Source: Ornithinibacillus sp047228935
GTDB lineage: Bacteria; Bacillota; Bacilli; Bacillales; Amphibacillaceae
Direction of reading: 5' to 3'
Assembly (NCBI RefSeq): GCF_047228935.1
Contig: NZ_JBFEGG010000001.1
Span: 248,001-312,000, forward strand
DNA length: 64,000 bases
Below the pieces are notes generated by a model that had not been told where the DNA came from, did no database searches, and was given only the letters and a program-made list of their open reading frames with translations. Below, piece after piece: positions 50,877 to 60,800 of the stretch. Positions within the stretch are counted from its first letter, which is position 1. Every line of letters starts with the position of its first letter. A program made the translations under genes and the position numbers.

Positions 50877-52122
50877 AGTACCTGAACTTGCCGAATCTAT
50901 TACAGAAGGAACAATTGCCGAATGGTTAGTTAAAGTAGGGGATACAGTAGAAAAAGGTGACCCTGTTGTTGAACTAGAAACCGATAAGGTTAATGTTGAA
51001 GTTAACTCTGAAGTTTCTGGTGTTATCACAGAAATCCTACGAGAAGAAGGCGATGATGTTGTCGTAGGTGATGTTATTGCTAAAGTAAGTGAAGAAGGTG
51101 GAGCGGTAATAGAACCTGCTAAAGAGGAAACGCCTGCACCTGCGGCTAAAGAAGAAACAAAAGAAGCAGTAGTAACAAAATCAGAACCAGTTAAGACAGA
51201 AGAAGAGTCAGGTTCTAGCCGTGATGTTATTGCATCACCAGCTGCAAGAAAACGAGCTCGTGAATTAAATATTGACTTAAGTACTGTTGCAACACGTGAT
51301 CCACTAGGGCGCATTCGTCCTGAAGATGTTGAAGCTGCTGCAAGTGCACCTAAGCAAACAGAAACGCCTGCGCCTGCTAAGAAAGAAGCACCAAAAGCAG
51401 AAACTACTACTGATTACAGCAAACCGGTAGAAGTAGTGAAAATGTCTCGACGTCGTCAAACGATTGCAAAACGCTTAGTAGAAGCTCAGCAAACTGCTGC
51501 AATGCTAACTACATTTAACGAAGTAGATTTAACAAATGTTATGAAGCTTCGTAATGAGCGTAAAGATAAGTTTTTAGAAAAACATGGCGTAAAACTTGGT
51601 TTCATGTCATTCTTTACAAAAGCTGTAGTCGGTGCACTAAAAGACTTCCCACTACTAAATGCTGAAATCAATGGTACTGATCTTATCGTTAAAAAATACT
51701 ATGATATCGGTATTGCTGTTTCAACAGATGATGGATTAGTAGTACCAGTTGTTCGTGATGCAGACCGATTAGACTTCGCAGGAGTAGAGAGCGAAATCGC
51801 TAACTTAGGTAAAAAAGCTCGTAACAAAGAGCTTGGAATACAAGACCTACAAGGTGGAACATTTACGATTACAAATGGTGGAACGTTCGGATCTATGCTT
51901 TCCACACCTATCTTAAACGCACCACAGGTTGGAATTTTAGGAATGCATAATATCATTAAACGACCAGTCGTTATGCCTGATGATTCTATTGAAGTACGTC
52001 CAATGATGTATTTAGCACTTTCTTATGACCATAGAATTGTTGATGGTAAAGAGGCAGTTCAGTTCTTAGTACGTGTTAAACAACTACTGGAAGATCCTTA
52101 TGACTTACTATTAGAAGGATAA
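50863..52122 (+). CDS. odhB: dihydrolipoamide succinyltransferase E2
   Basis: A 419-residue E2 component. Residues 1-77 form a lipoyl domain with lipoyl-Lys in ELETDKVNVEV, then an Ala/Pro/Glu-rich linker (about 85-120), a peripheral E1/E3-binding domain (ASPAARKRARELNIDLSTV), a second linker, and the catalytic acyltransferase domain ending with the active-site DHRIVDGKEAVQFL. Translation starts inside odhA with AGGAGG from the odhA coding region, so synthesis of the two is coupled. Confidence 0.96.
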   Translation: MKEIKVPELAESITEGTIAEWLVKVGDTVEKGDPVVELETDKVNVEVNSEVSGVITEILREEGDDVVVGDVIAKVSEEGGAVIEPAKEETPAPAAKEETKEAVVTKSEPVKTEEESGSSRDVIASPAARKRARELNIDLSTVATRDPLGRIRPEDVEAAASAPKQTETPAPAKKEAPKAETTTDYSKPVEVVKMSRRRQTIAKRLVEAQQTAAMLTTFNEVDLTNVMKLRNERKDKFLEKHGVKLGFMSFFTKAVVGALKDFPLLNAEINGTDLIVKKYYDIGIAVSTDDGLVVPVVRDADRLDFAGVESEIANLGKKARNKELGIQDLQGGTFTITNGGTFGSMLSTPILNAPQVGILGMHNIIKRPVVMPDDSIEVRPMMYLALSYDHRIVDGKEAVQFLVRVKQLLEDPYDLLLEG

Positions 52123-52141
52123 TAATTATTTTACTAGTCTT

Positions 52142-52184
52142 ATCCCTGCTATAACGGGAGTTATAGCAGGGATATTTATTTTTA
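52142..52184 (+). terminator. terminator of the odhAB operon
   Basis: ATCCCTGCTATAAC/GTTATAGCAGGGAT, 14 perfect pairs with GGGA loop, followed by ATTTATTTTTA. Confidence 0.9.
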
Positions 52185-52296
52185 CAATATAAGTATTTTG
52201 TTAGAGTTACATCAATATATATAAATTCCTGTTATTCCAATTTAAATTGGGGTATTACTAAAAAGAGTAATTAGACAACTTAGGAGGACTCAACAT

Positions 52297-53484
52297 ATGG
52301 ATATTATTCTTGGTATTTTAGCAATCATAGTTGTTTTAGGTATTGCATATCTTTTATCAAATCACCGCAAAATGGTTAACTATAGAGGAATTGGAATTAT
52401 GATTCTTGCCCAACTCCTTATTACTTGGTTTATGTTTTCCACGACAATTGGTCAAACGATAATAAACGGTATATCAGCCGTATTTAATAAATTAATTGAA
52501 TTTGGTAATGCGGGAGTCGATTTTATTTTAGGTGGAGTAGTGGAAGCAGAAGGTGGCGTCTTTTTCTTTGATGTCCTATTATTGATTATCTTCTTCGCTA
52601 CCATTTTATCAGTTCTTACATATCTTAAGATACTACCAATATTCATTAAATATATTGGTGGAATCATTTCTAAGATTACTGGCTTACCGAAAGTAGAATC
52701 TTTTAATGCAGTCAATAGTATATTTTTTGGACAATCAGAAGCTTTAATTGCAATACGCTCTCAGTTTCATCATTTAACAGCGAATAGATTATATATAGTT
52801 AGTGCATCTGCTATGGGCTCTGTATCTGCATCCATAGTTGGAGCATATATGCAAATGCTCCCGCCTGAATATGTATTAGTGGCATTACCGCTTAATATGT
52901 TTAGTGCATTAATTATTGCATCAATTATTGCTCCAGTTAATGTTCCGAAGCAAGAAGATAAAGTTGATATTACAGACGTTTCCAATGATAAAAGTATATT
53001 TGAGGCGATGGGTAATGGAGCACTTGAGGGTGGTAAAATTGCATTAATCGTAGGTACGATGTTAGTTGCCTTTATTGCAGCATTAGAGCTTGTTAACTGG
53101 ATTATTCAAGCAATATTTGCTGGTGTAACCCTTCAACAAATACTAGGGTATGTGCTATCACCAATCGGTATTTTAATGGGGATTCCAACTAGCGAGGTTA
53201 TTGATGCAGGTGGTATTATGGGAACAAAAATTGTGACTAATGAGTTTGTTGCAATGCTAGAATTTCAAAACATGATTGGACAAGTTTCAGAAAAAACGGT
53301 TGGGATTGTTACCGTATTTTTAACATCTTTCGCAAACTTTTCTTCGATTGGGATTATTGCAGGTACCGTTCAAGGGATTGATCGAGAAAAGGGAGGAGAA
53401 GTATCGAAGTTTGGTCTTAAGCTCTTACTTGGAGCAACACTAGCTTCTATCTTATCTGCAACTATCGCTGGCTTATTTATTTGA
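52297..53484 (+). CDS. concentrative nucleoside transporter (NupC/CNT family)
   Basis: A 395-residue integral membrane protein of the CNT family, which imports nucleosides with H+ or Na+. Order: N-terminal helices, the Gate region GQSEALIAIRSQFHHLTANRLY, SASAMGSVSASIVGAYMQML (Gly/Ser-rich nucleoside-binding loop), then LSPIGILMGIPTSEVIDAGGIMGTKIVTNEFVAM and SSIGIIAGTVQGID. This matches Bacillus NupC/NupG. AGGAGG lies 11 bases before the ATG. Monocistronic with strong terminator; nucleoside specificity not determined. Confidence 0.92.
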   Translation: MDIILGILAIIVVLGIAYLLSNHRKMVNYRGIGIMILAQLLITWFMFSTTIGQTIINGISAVFNKLIEFGNAGVDFILGGVVEAEGGVFFFDVLLLIIFFATILSVLTYLKILPIFIKYIGGIISKITGLPKVESFNAVNSIFFGQSEALIAIRSQFHHLTANRLYIVSASAMGSVSASIVGAYMQMLPPEYVLVALPLNMFSALIIASIIAPVNVPKQEDKVDITDVSNDKSIFEAMGNGALEGGKIALIVGTMLVAFIAALELVNWIIQAIFAGVTLQQILGYVLSPIGILMGIPTSEVIDAGGIMGTKIVTNEFVAMLEFQNMIGQVSEKTVGIVTVFLTSFANFSSIGIIAGTVQGIDREKGGEVSKFGLKLLLGATLASILSATIAGLFI

Positions 53485-53509
53485 TTAACAGCTTTATAAA
53501 TTATACACG

Positions 53510-53547
53510 AAAAGGGCTTGAGGTATATATATCCTCAAGCCTTTTTG
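53510..53547 (+). terminator. terminator after nucleoside transporter
   Basis: AAAAGGGCTTGAGG/CCTCAAGCCTTTTT around an AT-rich loop. Confidence 0.9.
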
Positions 53548-53658
53548 TATTGGTAAAGTCATATTTAGTAATAAATCACTAAAATTTCTGACAACCTTAT
53601 ATTATCGTTATTACTTTACCAGTCATAGTAATTGTGATAAACTAAAATTACTACGACA

Positions 53659-53671
53659 GACATAGTATGTC
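53659..53671 (+). promoter_or_regulatory. possible PadR operator
   Basis: GACATAGTATGTC is a perfect 13-base palindrome 57 bases before the PadR gene, with a second inverted repeat AGTAAT/ATTACT (53627-53632, 53647-53652) just upstream. PadR proteins commonly bind ATGT/ACAT-type palindromes in their own promoters. Confidence 0.5.
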
Positions 53672-53727
53672 AGATGCAGTAATCGGGTAATTACATTGTG
53701 AGACTGTAGCAGGAAGGAGCGTATGAA

Positions 53728-54057
53728 TTGATTAGTAGTGATGTTATTCGTGGATACAATGATACCATCATTCTTTATCTCCTATTAGATCATCCTTCAT
53801 ATGGATACGAAATATCAAAAAAGATTAAAGAATTGTCAGATGAAAAATACATTATAAAAGAAACAACACTGTATTCAGCATTTAACCGTCTACAAAAAAA
53901 TGGGTACATTGAGTCTTTTTATCAGGAGCAGACACATGGAAAAAGACGTACGTATTACCGTATTACAGATGCGGGAGTAAATTATTATTACGAAAAGTGT
54001 AAGGAATGGGAAGTGACGAAAGAGGTTATCAATCAATTTATTAGGGAGGTAATTTAA
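53728..54057 (+). CDS. PadR family transcriptional regulator
   Basis: A 109-residue winged-helix repressor of the small PadR-s2 group. ILYLLLDHPSYGYEISKKI is the recognition region preamble, TLYSAFNRLQKNGYIES the recognition helix and wing, and TYYRITDAGVNYYYEKCKEW the wing plus C-terminal dimerisation helix. TTG start; the nearby ATG at 53723 closes immediately. It lies one base before the HAAS-domain gene, the usual PadR partner arrangement. Confidence 0.9.
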   Translation: MISSDVIRGYNDTIILYLLLDHPSYGYEISKKIKELSDEKYIIKETTLYSAFNRLQKNGYIESFYQEQTHGKRRTYYRITDAGVNYYYEKCKEWEVTKEVINQFIREVI

Positions 54058-54058
54058 A

Positions 54059-55036
54059 ATGGAAACGATAATAAGTTACTTGGATAACATGTTCAAGAAC
54101 ATGCCAAAGACATCGGAAATGAATAAGCTTAAAGAAGAGCTCCTTGCCAATATGGAGGATAAGTACCATGAATTAAAGAGAAATGGAAAAACGGAAAATG
54201 AAGCAATTGGGATAGTCATTTCAGAATTTGGTAATATAGACGAGTTGATCGAGGAATTTGAGATTGAGCAGCGTGACGAGGTAATTGAGGAATCATTTAC
54301 TTTTATGAGTGAAGAAGAAATCTATGACTATTTGCGAATGAATAAAAGGTTCGCGAAAATGATTGGTCTCGGTACGGTCTTATGTATTCTTGCACCAGCT
54401 ATACTGATCTTATTCAATCAACTAATGTATGGTGGTGTATTTAAAATTGGTTCAGAAGGCTTTGATACTATTGCTGGTCTCATCCCGTTCTTTTTGTTTA
54501 TTGCCATCGCTGTAGGCATATTTATCTACGCGAGTATGGGAATGGAAAAGTATAAGTATATTGAACATGGTGTAGATTTTTCGAATGAAATCCGCACAAT
54601 ACTTCTCCAAAAAAATGAGGACTTTCAACCTGTCTATGTTAAATCTCTCATAGCAGGTGTGTTGTTAATGATTATATCACCTATAACGCTCATTATTATT
54701 AATTTCACTGTAGGTACTGATACTAGTAGTTATGGAGTATTTGTGTTACTTTGCATGGTAGCTTTTGCTGTTTATATTTTTATTTATTATGGAGTGGTTA
54801 GGGCAGGCTATCGAAAGCTACTGGGAATTGGTGAATATTCGAAGAAAGAAAAAGAGCAAAACAAAGTGATAGCAGCAGTTGCTGCAATTATCTTTCCGCT
54901 AGCAACTTGTATTTTTCTAATCAGTGGTTTTGTATTTGATGCATGGGCAATCAATTGGCTCATCTTCCCAATCGCCGGTATACTGTTTTCCATGTTTTCT
55001 GGTGCTTATAACATATTGAAAACTGATGGAAAGTAA
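54059..55036 (+). CDS. HAAS-domain (DUF1700-like) permease-prefix membrane protein
   Basis: A 325-residue protein. Its soluble N terminus (residues 1-75; MNKLKEELLANMEDKYHELKRNGKTENEAIGIVISEFG) is the HAAS domain that PadR-linked membrane proteins carry. About six membrane helices follow from residue 98 on. In known PadR/HAAS systems the regulator controls a membrane stress response. Function here unknown. The gene follows padR by a single base, so the two are coupled. Confidence 0.85.
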   Translation: METIISYLDNMFKNMPKTSEMNKLKEELLANMEDKYHELKRNGKTENEAIGIVISEFGNIDELIEEFEIEQRDEVIEESFTFMSEEEIYDYLRMNKRFAKMIGLGTVLCILAPAILILFNQLMYGGVFKIGSEGFDTIAGLIPFFLFIAIAVGIFIYASMGMEKYKYIEHGVDFSNEIRTILLQKNEDFQPVYVKSLIAGVLLMIISPITLIIINFTVGTDTSSYGVFVLLCMVAFAVYIFIYYGVVRAGYRKLLGIGEYSKKEKEQNKVIAAVAAIIFPLATCIFLISGFVFDAWAINWLIFPIAGILFSMFSGAYNILKTDGK

Positions 55037-55069
55037 ATGTATTCCTTAAAAATAAAATGAGTCAGAAAA

Positions 55070-55120
55070 AGATGCACCCTCCTAAGTCCTAATTGACTTA
55101 TTGAGAGGTGCATCTGTCTT
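55070..55120 (+). terminator. terminator-like hairpin after HAAS gene
   Basis: AGATGCACC/GGTGCATCT with an inner AAGTC/GACTT hairpin, followed by GTCTTTT. Confidence 0.65.
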
Positions 55121-55205
55121 TTGGAAAATGTGTCCACCATTTTAATTATAAATATAGTATAATGAACGTTTTTCGATTTGTCATTAAAGTTTTTACTCGT
55201 TATAC

Positions 55206-55247
55206 AAATAAAAAACTCCTCAGCAAATCAATTTCCAGAGGAGTTTT
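55206..55247 (-). terminator. terminator of the MATE gene
   Basis: AACTCCTC/GAGGAGTT pairs across the 3' end of the gene; minus-strand tail TTTTATTTG. Confidence 0.8.
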
Positions 55248-56598
55248 TCATTTCTACGTTATACTTTTTTTGAATAAACCTTAGCCTTCCTAACAATGCA
55301 ATTGCTCCAGCACTTAAGCCTACAATAATACCAACCCAATAACCAAATGGTTCAAGTGAAGTAAAGTTCGCAAGTAACCAACCTATCGGTAGCCCAATTA
55401 CCCAATAAGATACGAGGGCAATGACTAGCGTTACATTTACATCTTTATAACCTCTAAGTGCTCCTTGAATAGGGGCAGCAAATGCATCAGCTACCTGAAA
55501 CACAATAGCATATCCAATAAATTGAACCGTTAAAGCAATTAAATCAGGATCAGAATTATAAAGTCCAGCCACTCCTTCCCGAAATACATAAAGAATGACA
55601 CCATTAAATGCTGCAATGAAAATTCCGCCACTGATTCCGATATACCCATAGATTTTGGCATCATGCATTCTTCTTGCACCTACTTCAAATCCTACCGTAA
55701 TGGTAAGTGCTATACCAACACTTAACGGGATCATATAAAGTAATGATGCAAAATTCATTGCTGCTTGGTGTGCGGCTATCGTATGCGTGTTATAGACGCT
55801 CATGAGTAAGGTTACTGCCGCAAAAATACTGGTTTCAAAAAAAATAGCAAACCCAATAGGTACTCCAATTTTTAATTGCTCTAACCAATCTTTGATTCTT
55901 GGTTTCACCCAGTTTTTAAAGATACGATACTCACGAAATGGGCTCATTTTAGCTAGAATTACAAATGCTAACACACAAGATATTAAGTAAGTTAATGCAG
56001 TAGCTACACCAGCACCGATTCCACCTAAAGCAGGAATGCCCAATTTCCCAAAGATAAATATATAATTAAAGAGAATATTAATAGGTAGGGAAATTAAGAT
56101 GATAATCATGGAAATACGTGTTTGACCTAAAGCATCAATAAAACTTCGTAATGTATTAAAAATGAATAATGGTATAATACCAGTACCTAATGTAATAAGA
56201 TAGTATTTGGCAATATGATGGACAGAAGATTCTAATTCCATCATATTTAATATAGGATTTAATAGGATGATTCCAATAAGAAGGATTATAACTCCTAAAC
56301 CAATAGACAAGTAAATAGCTTGCTGTACTTTTTTGCTAATAGATTGATCATCCTTAGCTCCTAATAAATGGGCGATAATGGGCGTAATGGCAAGTAGTAT
56401 TCCATTAATTCCTGTAAATACCGGTACCCAAAGACTAGAGCCAATAGCAACTCCTGCTAAGTCTACTGCTCCTGAACGCCCAGACATAACTGTATCAAAG
56501 AAAGTCATTAAGTTTAAACTTACTTGGGTTACTAAAACGGGAAAGAATATGTAAAAAAATAATTTAATTTTTTGTTTTAACGTGTCTGTTTGATACAT
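55228..56598 (-). CDS. MATE family multidrug efflux transporter
   Basis: A 456-residue 12-helix transporter. FFPVLVTQVSLNLMTFFDTVMSGRSG opens bundle 1, LRSFIDALGQTRISM is in helix 4-5, and the same pattern repeats in the second bundle (VGFEVGARRMHDAKIYGYIG, APIQGALRGYKDVNVTL), the internal duplication expected of MATE. Exports cationic drugs using Na+ or H+. The motif GALRGYKD resembles the NorM/YisQ group of Bacillus. Good SD AAAGGAAG. Monocistronic. Confidence 0.92.
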   Translation of the reverse strand: MYQTDTLKQKIKLFFYIFFPVLVTQVSLNLMTFFDTVMSGRSGAVDLAGVAIGSSLWVPVFTGINGILLAITPIIAHLLGAKDDQSISKKVQQAIYLSIGLGVIILLIGIILLNPILNMMELESSVHHIAKYYLITLGTGIIPLFIFNTLRSFIDALGQTRISMIIILISLPINILFNYIFIFGKLGIPALGGIGAGVATALTYLISCVLAFVILAKMSPFREYRIFKNWVKPRIKDWLEQLKIGVPIGFAIFFETSIFAAVTLLMSVYNTHTIAAHQAAMNFASLLYMIPLSVGIALTITVGFEVGARRMHDAKIYGYIGISGGIFIAAFNGVILYVFREGVAGLYNSDPDLIALTVQFIGYAIVFQVADAFAAPIQGALRGYKDVNVTLVIALVSYWVIGLPIGWLLANFTSLEPFGYWVGIIVGLSAGAIALLGRLRFIQKKYNVEMKNSSGN

Positions 56599-56714
56599 AT
56601 TATGCTTCCTTTTTCTTTTATTTTCTAATAGGATAAAGAGGTAAAGATTTTACATGCATAAAGGTAATTATACGATGATGCGGTAAAATTGGAAAGAGGG
56701 GACTTCAAGATATT

Positions 56715-57785
56715 ATGAAAAACAAACGAATTCTATTCACAGGCGGTGGCTCTGCGGGTCATGTTATTGTCAATTTGGCATTAATTCCTGTATTCCAGCG
56801 TGAAGGATGGGAAATTGATTATATAGGTTCTAAAAATGGCATTGAACGTTCTTTAATTGAACAGATAGACGGTGTAACCTATTATCCTATCTCAACTGGT
56901 AAATTACGCCGTTACATGTCTTTAGAAAATGTGAAAGATCCTTTTAAAGTTATAAAGGGAACCTTACAAGCATGGAGAATTATTGGAAAACAAAAGCCTT
57001 CTGTTATATTTTCAAAAGGCGGCTTTGTATCAGTTCCTGTTGTACTTGCATCAAAATTGCGTGGTGTTTCTGCTGTTATTCATGAATCAGATTATACACC
57101 TGGCCTTGCGAATAAGTTAGCAATCCCATTTTCTAAAAAAGTTCTGGCAACTTTTCCAGAGACAATGAACTATTTACCTGAGGATAAAGCAGAATATGTT
57201 GGTGCTGTTATTCGTGAGGAATTATTTGAAGGAAATAAAGAAAAAGGACTGTCCTTATGCGGATTCAATCCTCGTAAGCCTGTTTTATTAATTATGGGCG
57301 GTAGCGGAGGTTCAGAAAAAATAAATAACACGATTCGAGATACATTGGATCAATTGTTAGATTATTTCCAAGTGGTTCATATTTGTGGAAGTGGGAAAGC
57401 TGATACCTCTATAAAACGAGAAGGCTATATACAATTTGAATATGTAAATGAAGAATTAAAAGATATTTTTGCTGCAACGGATTTCGTTTTATCTCGTGCA
57501 GGTTCTAATGCGATTTTTGAATTTTTAGCGCTGCGAATTCCGATGCTACTAATTCCACTATCAAAAGAGGCGAGTAGAGGGGACCAAATCATTAATGCGA
57601 AATCCTTCCAAGAAAAAAGCTATGCCAGAGTATTAGAGGAAGAGGATTTAACAGAGGAAACGCTTGTGAAGGAACTTGAAAAGCTTGTTCAACAAGGACC
57701 AATTATGTTAGATAAAATGAAAGCCTATCAAAGTGAAAAATCACGAGACCGTGTTGTTGAAATTATAAAGGAATCAGCAAGATAG
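56715..57785 (+). CDS. murG: MurG-like UDP-GlcNAc undecaprenyl-pyrophosphoryl transferase
   Basis: A 356-residue GT28 glycosyltransferase. TGGGSAGHVIVNLALIP (G-loop 1), FSKGGFVSVPVVLASKLRG, HESDYTPGLANKL, MGGSGGSEKINNTIR and the UDP-binding DFVLSRAGSNAIFEFLALRIPMLLIPL are all MurG motifs, so it should add GlcNAc to lipid I in peptidoglycan synthesis. However, no other murein or division genes surround it; it stands alone between MATE and MMPL genes, so it may be a second copy in addition to one in the dcw cluster. Confidence 0.9.
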   Translation: MKNKRILFTGGGSAGHVIVNLALIPVFQREGWEIDYIGSKNGIERSLIEQIDGVTYYPISTGKLRRYMSLENVKDPFKVIKGTLQAWRIIGKQKPSVIFSKGGFVSVPVVLASKLRGVSAVIHESDYTPGLANKLAIPFSKKVLATFPETMNYLPEDKAEYVGAVIREELFEGNKEKGLSLCGFNPRKPVLLIMGGSGGSEKINNTIRDTLDQLLDYFQVVHICGSGKADTSIKREGYIQFEYVNEELKDIFAATDFVLSRAGSNAIFEFLALRIPMLLIPLSKEASRGDQIINAKSFQEKSYARVLEEEDLTEETLVKELEKLVQQGPIMLDKMKAYQSEKSRDRVVEIIKESAR

Positions 57786-57798
57786 TCTATAATTAGCT

Positions 57799-57836
57799 AA
57801 AAAGCATGCGAACACTTAGCTCGCATGCTTTTTATA
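57799..57836 (+). terminator. bidirectional terminator between murG and MMPL gene
   Basis: AAAAAGCATGCGA/TCGCATGCTTTTT, 13 perfect pairs. Confidence 0.93.
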
Positions 57837-57842
57837 GTTAGA

Positions 57843-60800
57843 CTAATATTTTTTAAATGGCCACCAATTTGCTTTCCCAAATAGTCTTACCATTACTGGG
57901 ATAAATAATGGTAGCATTATAAGGGCATATAAGAATAATCCTAATAGTACAACTGTAGCAATTTGTAAAATTGATAATACTCCGGATGGGAGCATGGCTG
58001 CAAATGTACCACCTAGAATTACCGCTGCTGAAATAATTACGGTTCCCATTTTTTTCATTGCTGTTAACATTGCTTCTTTCAGATTATTGTCTCGATATTC
58101 ATTAAAACGGTCCATTAAGAAAATACTGTAATCAATGCCTAAAGCAGTTAGCATGACAAAGGCAAAGAATGGAACTGCCCATGTGAGGCCATCGTAGTTA
58201 ATACCATTCACAAAGATAATCTCTGAAATAGCCATCGATGTAAAATAAGTTAAGATTAATGATCCAATTAAATAGATTGGCATAATGATGGAACGTAATA
58301 GAATGATTAAAATAATGAATATGCCAATAAGCATAAATAGTACAGTACGAGAGTAATCCTCATCTGATACATTTTGCAAATCATTATTCGTACTACTAAT
58401 TCCACCTAATAGTGGCTCACTTGCTTCAAAAATAGTATCGCTTGATACTTCTTCTACTTTGTTACTTATCTTATCTACCATTTTTAAAGCTTCTGTTGAA
58501 TAAGGATTATATTCTAATACAACATCAAATTTAACGATTGTTTTATCCTCTGACAAATACATATTGGCAGCTTCCATAAAGGCTTCGTTATTTAATGCTT
58601 CATTAGGAATCATTACAATTGGATTAGTAGATTCTGTTTCAATATCTTCAAGGTAGCTTTTCACTTGTGATAGTCCATCTCCAACTTGTTGTAACCCGTT
58701 AGCACCTTCTGATAAACCTGTGGATAGCTGTCCTAACTGATTTTGCATATCTTCAAAAGCAGTTTTAAGCTCTTCTTGACCACCATAAATTTGTGCGACG
58801 CCATCACGTAAGCTTGGTAGATTAGATACTACTTGACCTTGACCATTTGCTGCCTGAGTCAAGCCAGATTCAAGTTGCTCTATCCCAGTAATTAGTTCAT
58901 TTAGTCCCGAAGATAATTGCTCTTGAGCTTGAATGGATTGGTTAAAGTTAAATTGTTCATTTTGCTCATTTAGTTGATTTAACGGACCAATTACATTCGT
59001 TCTCATCATATCTTGGATGCCTGCTAGTGGTACTGTCTCTTTAGAGAGTTTCTCTAATGTCATATAAGCAGTCATAAATTCAGTATCTTCTTCCAACTCT
59101 GGATGATTCTCCAGTACATTACCTAGACTGTAATAAACTTGTTCAATGGTTCCTGGAAGTTGACTTATCATACTAAACTGTTCTTCATTTAGCTTATTTA
59201 ACCCTTTTGAAACTTCTTGGTAACCTTTTAATAATTCCTTATTACCATCAATGGTTTTGTCAAGATTAGTCTTTATTTCCTGTAAAGCAACTTTTGCATC
59301 CTTTGCCCCTATTGCACCTGAGTTGATACCATTTTGAATTTCTTGAAGGGCAATTTGGATATCGCCAATCCCATTATTAGCTGACGCTGTCCCCACTAAT
59401 AATTGATCGACACCGTCTTGTGCTTCTTCTAATTGTGGCTTGGCATTTTCTAGTTCATCCGATGCTTCTTGTAACCCAGCCTGGATTTCACTTAAACCAT
59501 TAGTACTATCACCTATTCCAGTAGCAAGCTCACCTGTAACATTATCCACTAGAAAGTCTTCAATAATCGTGCCACTAGGTCGAGTAGAACTCCGAACTTG
59601 CTCAACGCCATCCATTTTGGCAAGTGCGTCAGATAGATTTTCAATTTGTTGAAATTCTTCAGCAGTATCAATTGGTTTTTCTGTTTTTAATACAACCGTA
59701 GTTGGCATTGTTTGACCTGGTCCAAAGCCTTCCGCAATATAATTAAATCCTTTGACAGAATCATATGATTCACCAATTTCTTCCAGTGAATTATAGGATT
59801 TATCTCCATCGTATGTTAGTAAAGCTGGCACGGCAATAATGGCGATTATGGCTAAAGCTATTATCGGTCTAGTCCAAGCAAGAGTACCGATGGAACCCCA
59901 AAGTTTACTATCCTTATGGGATACAGATTTATCAAAGGGCCAGAATAATTTTTTCCCTAGTAGTACTAGGAAAAATGGTACCAATGTAACGAGAGCAATT
60001 AATACAACCGCAACACCGACTGCCACTGCCACTGCCGATTGGTATAAGGAGAACGTGGATAAACCAATTGTTGAAAAGCCAATCAATACGGCAATTCCAG
60101 CAAAAAGAACGGTTTTACCACTTGATTTGTATGTTTGTAGTACGGCATCCTTTATTGAATCTTGTTTAGCCATTTCTTCTTTAAATCTACTAATTAATAG
60201 AATGCAGTAATCAGTTCCTATACCAAACATAACTGCAACCATAAATATTTGTGTAAAAGTAGACAATGGAAAATCTATCTTATCAGCTAAAATAGAAACA
60301 ATTCCTTGCGCTGCAAGATAGGATATACCTACTGTTAATAAAGGAATAAAAGGTGCAACTAATGATTTAAATACAATGAATAATATAATGAGAATTAATC
60401 CAACCGTAATAAGTTCTGTCTTTTTTAAACCAGCTTCTGAATTTATAATTATGTCTTGCGTAATAAAAGCTTCCCCGGTTAGATAGTGTTCTATTTTAAT
60501 AGAGTCCATTTCCCTATAAATTGCATCTCTAGCAATATCAATGTCTTGGTTTGCTAAGGACACCTGGAACGGAACAATGATTGTTTTTTTATCTTCTGAA
60601 ATAGTTTGTTCTTCAATAGCAGGATCAGAATTAAATGCTAATATCTCGGAAACACCAAGATTTTCTTGATTTTCTTCTAATATCTCAATAGCCTGGATTA
60701 CTTCTTCCTTTTCTGTAGTATTAAATCCATCTTCCTCATGAAATACCAGCACAGCACTAGTTAAATTGGCACCGGTATTTTTTGACATTGATTCGATTAA

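Noticed and set aside
59440..60210. Plus-strand ORFs opposite the MMPL gene
   Set aside because: They lie entirely antisense to conserved transporter and repeat sequence and have no SD.
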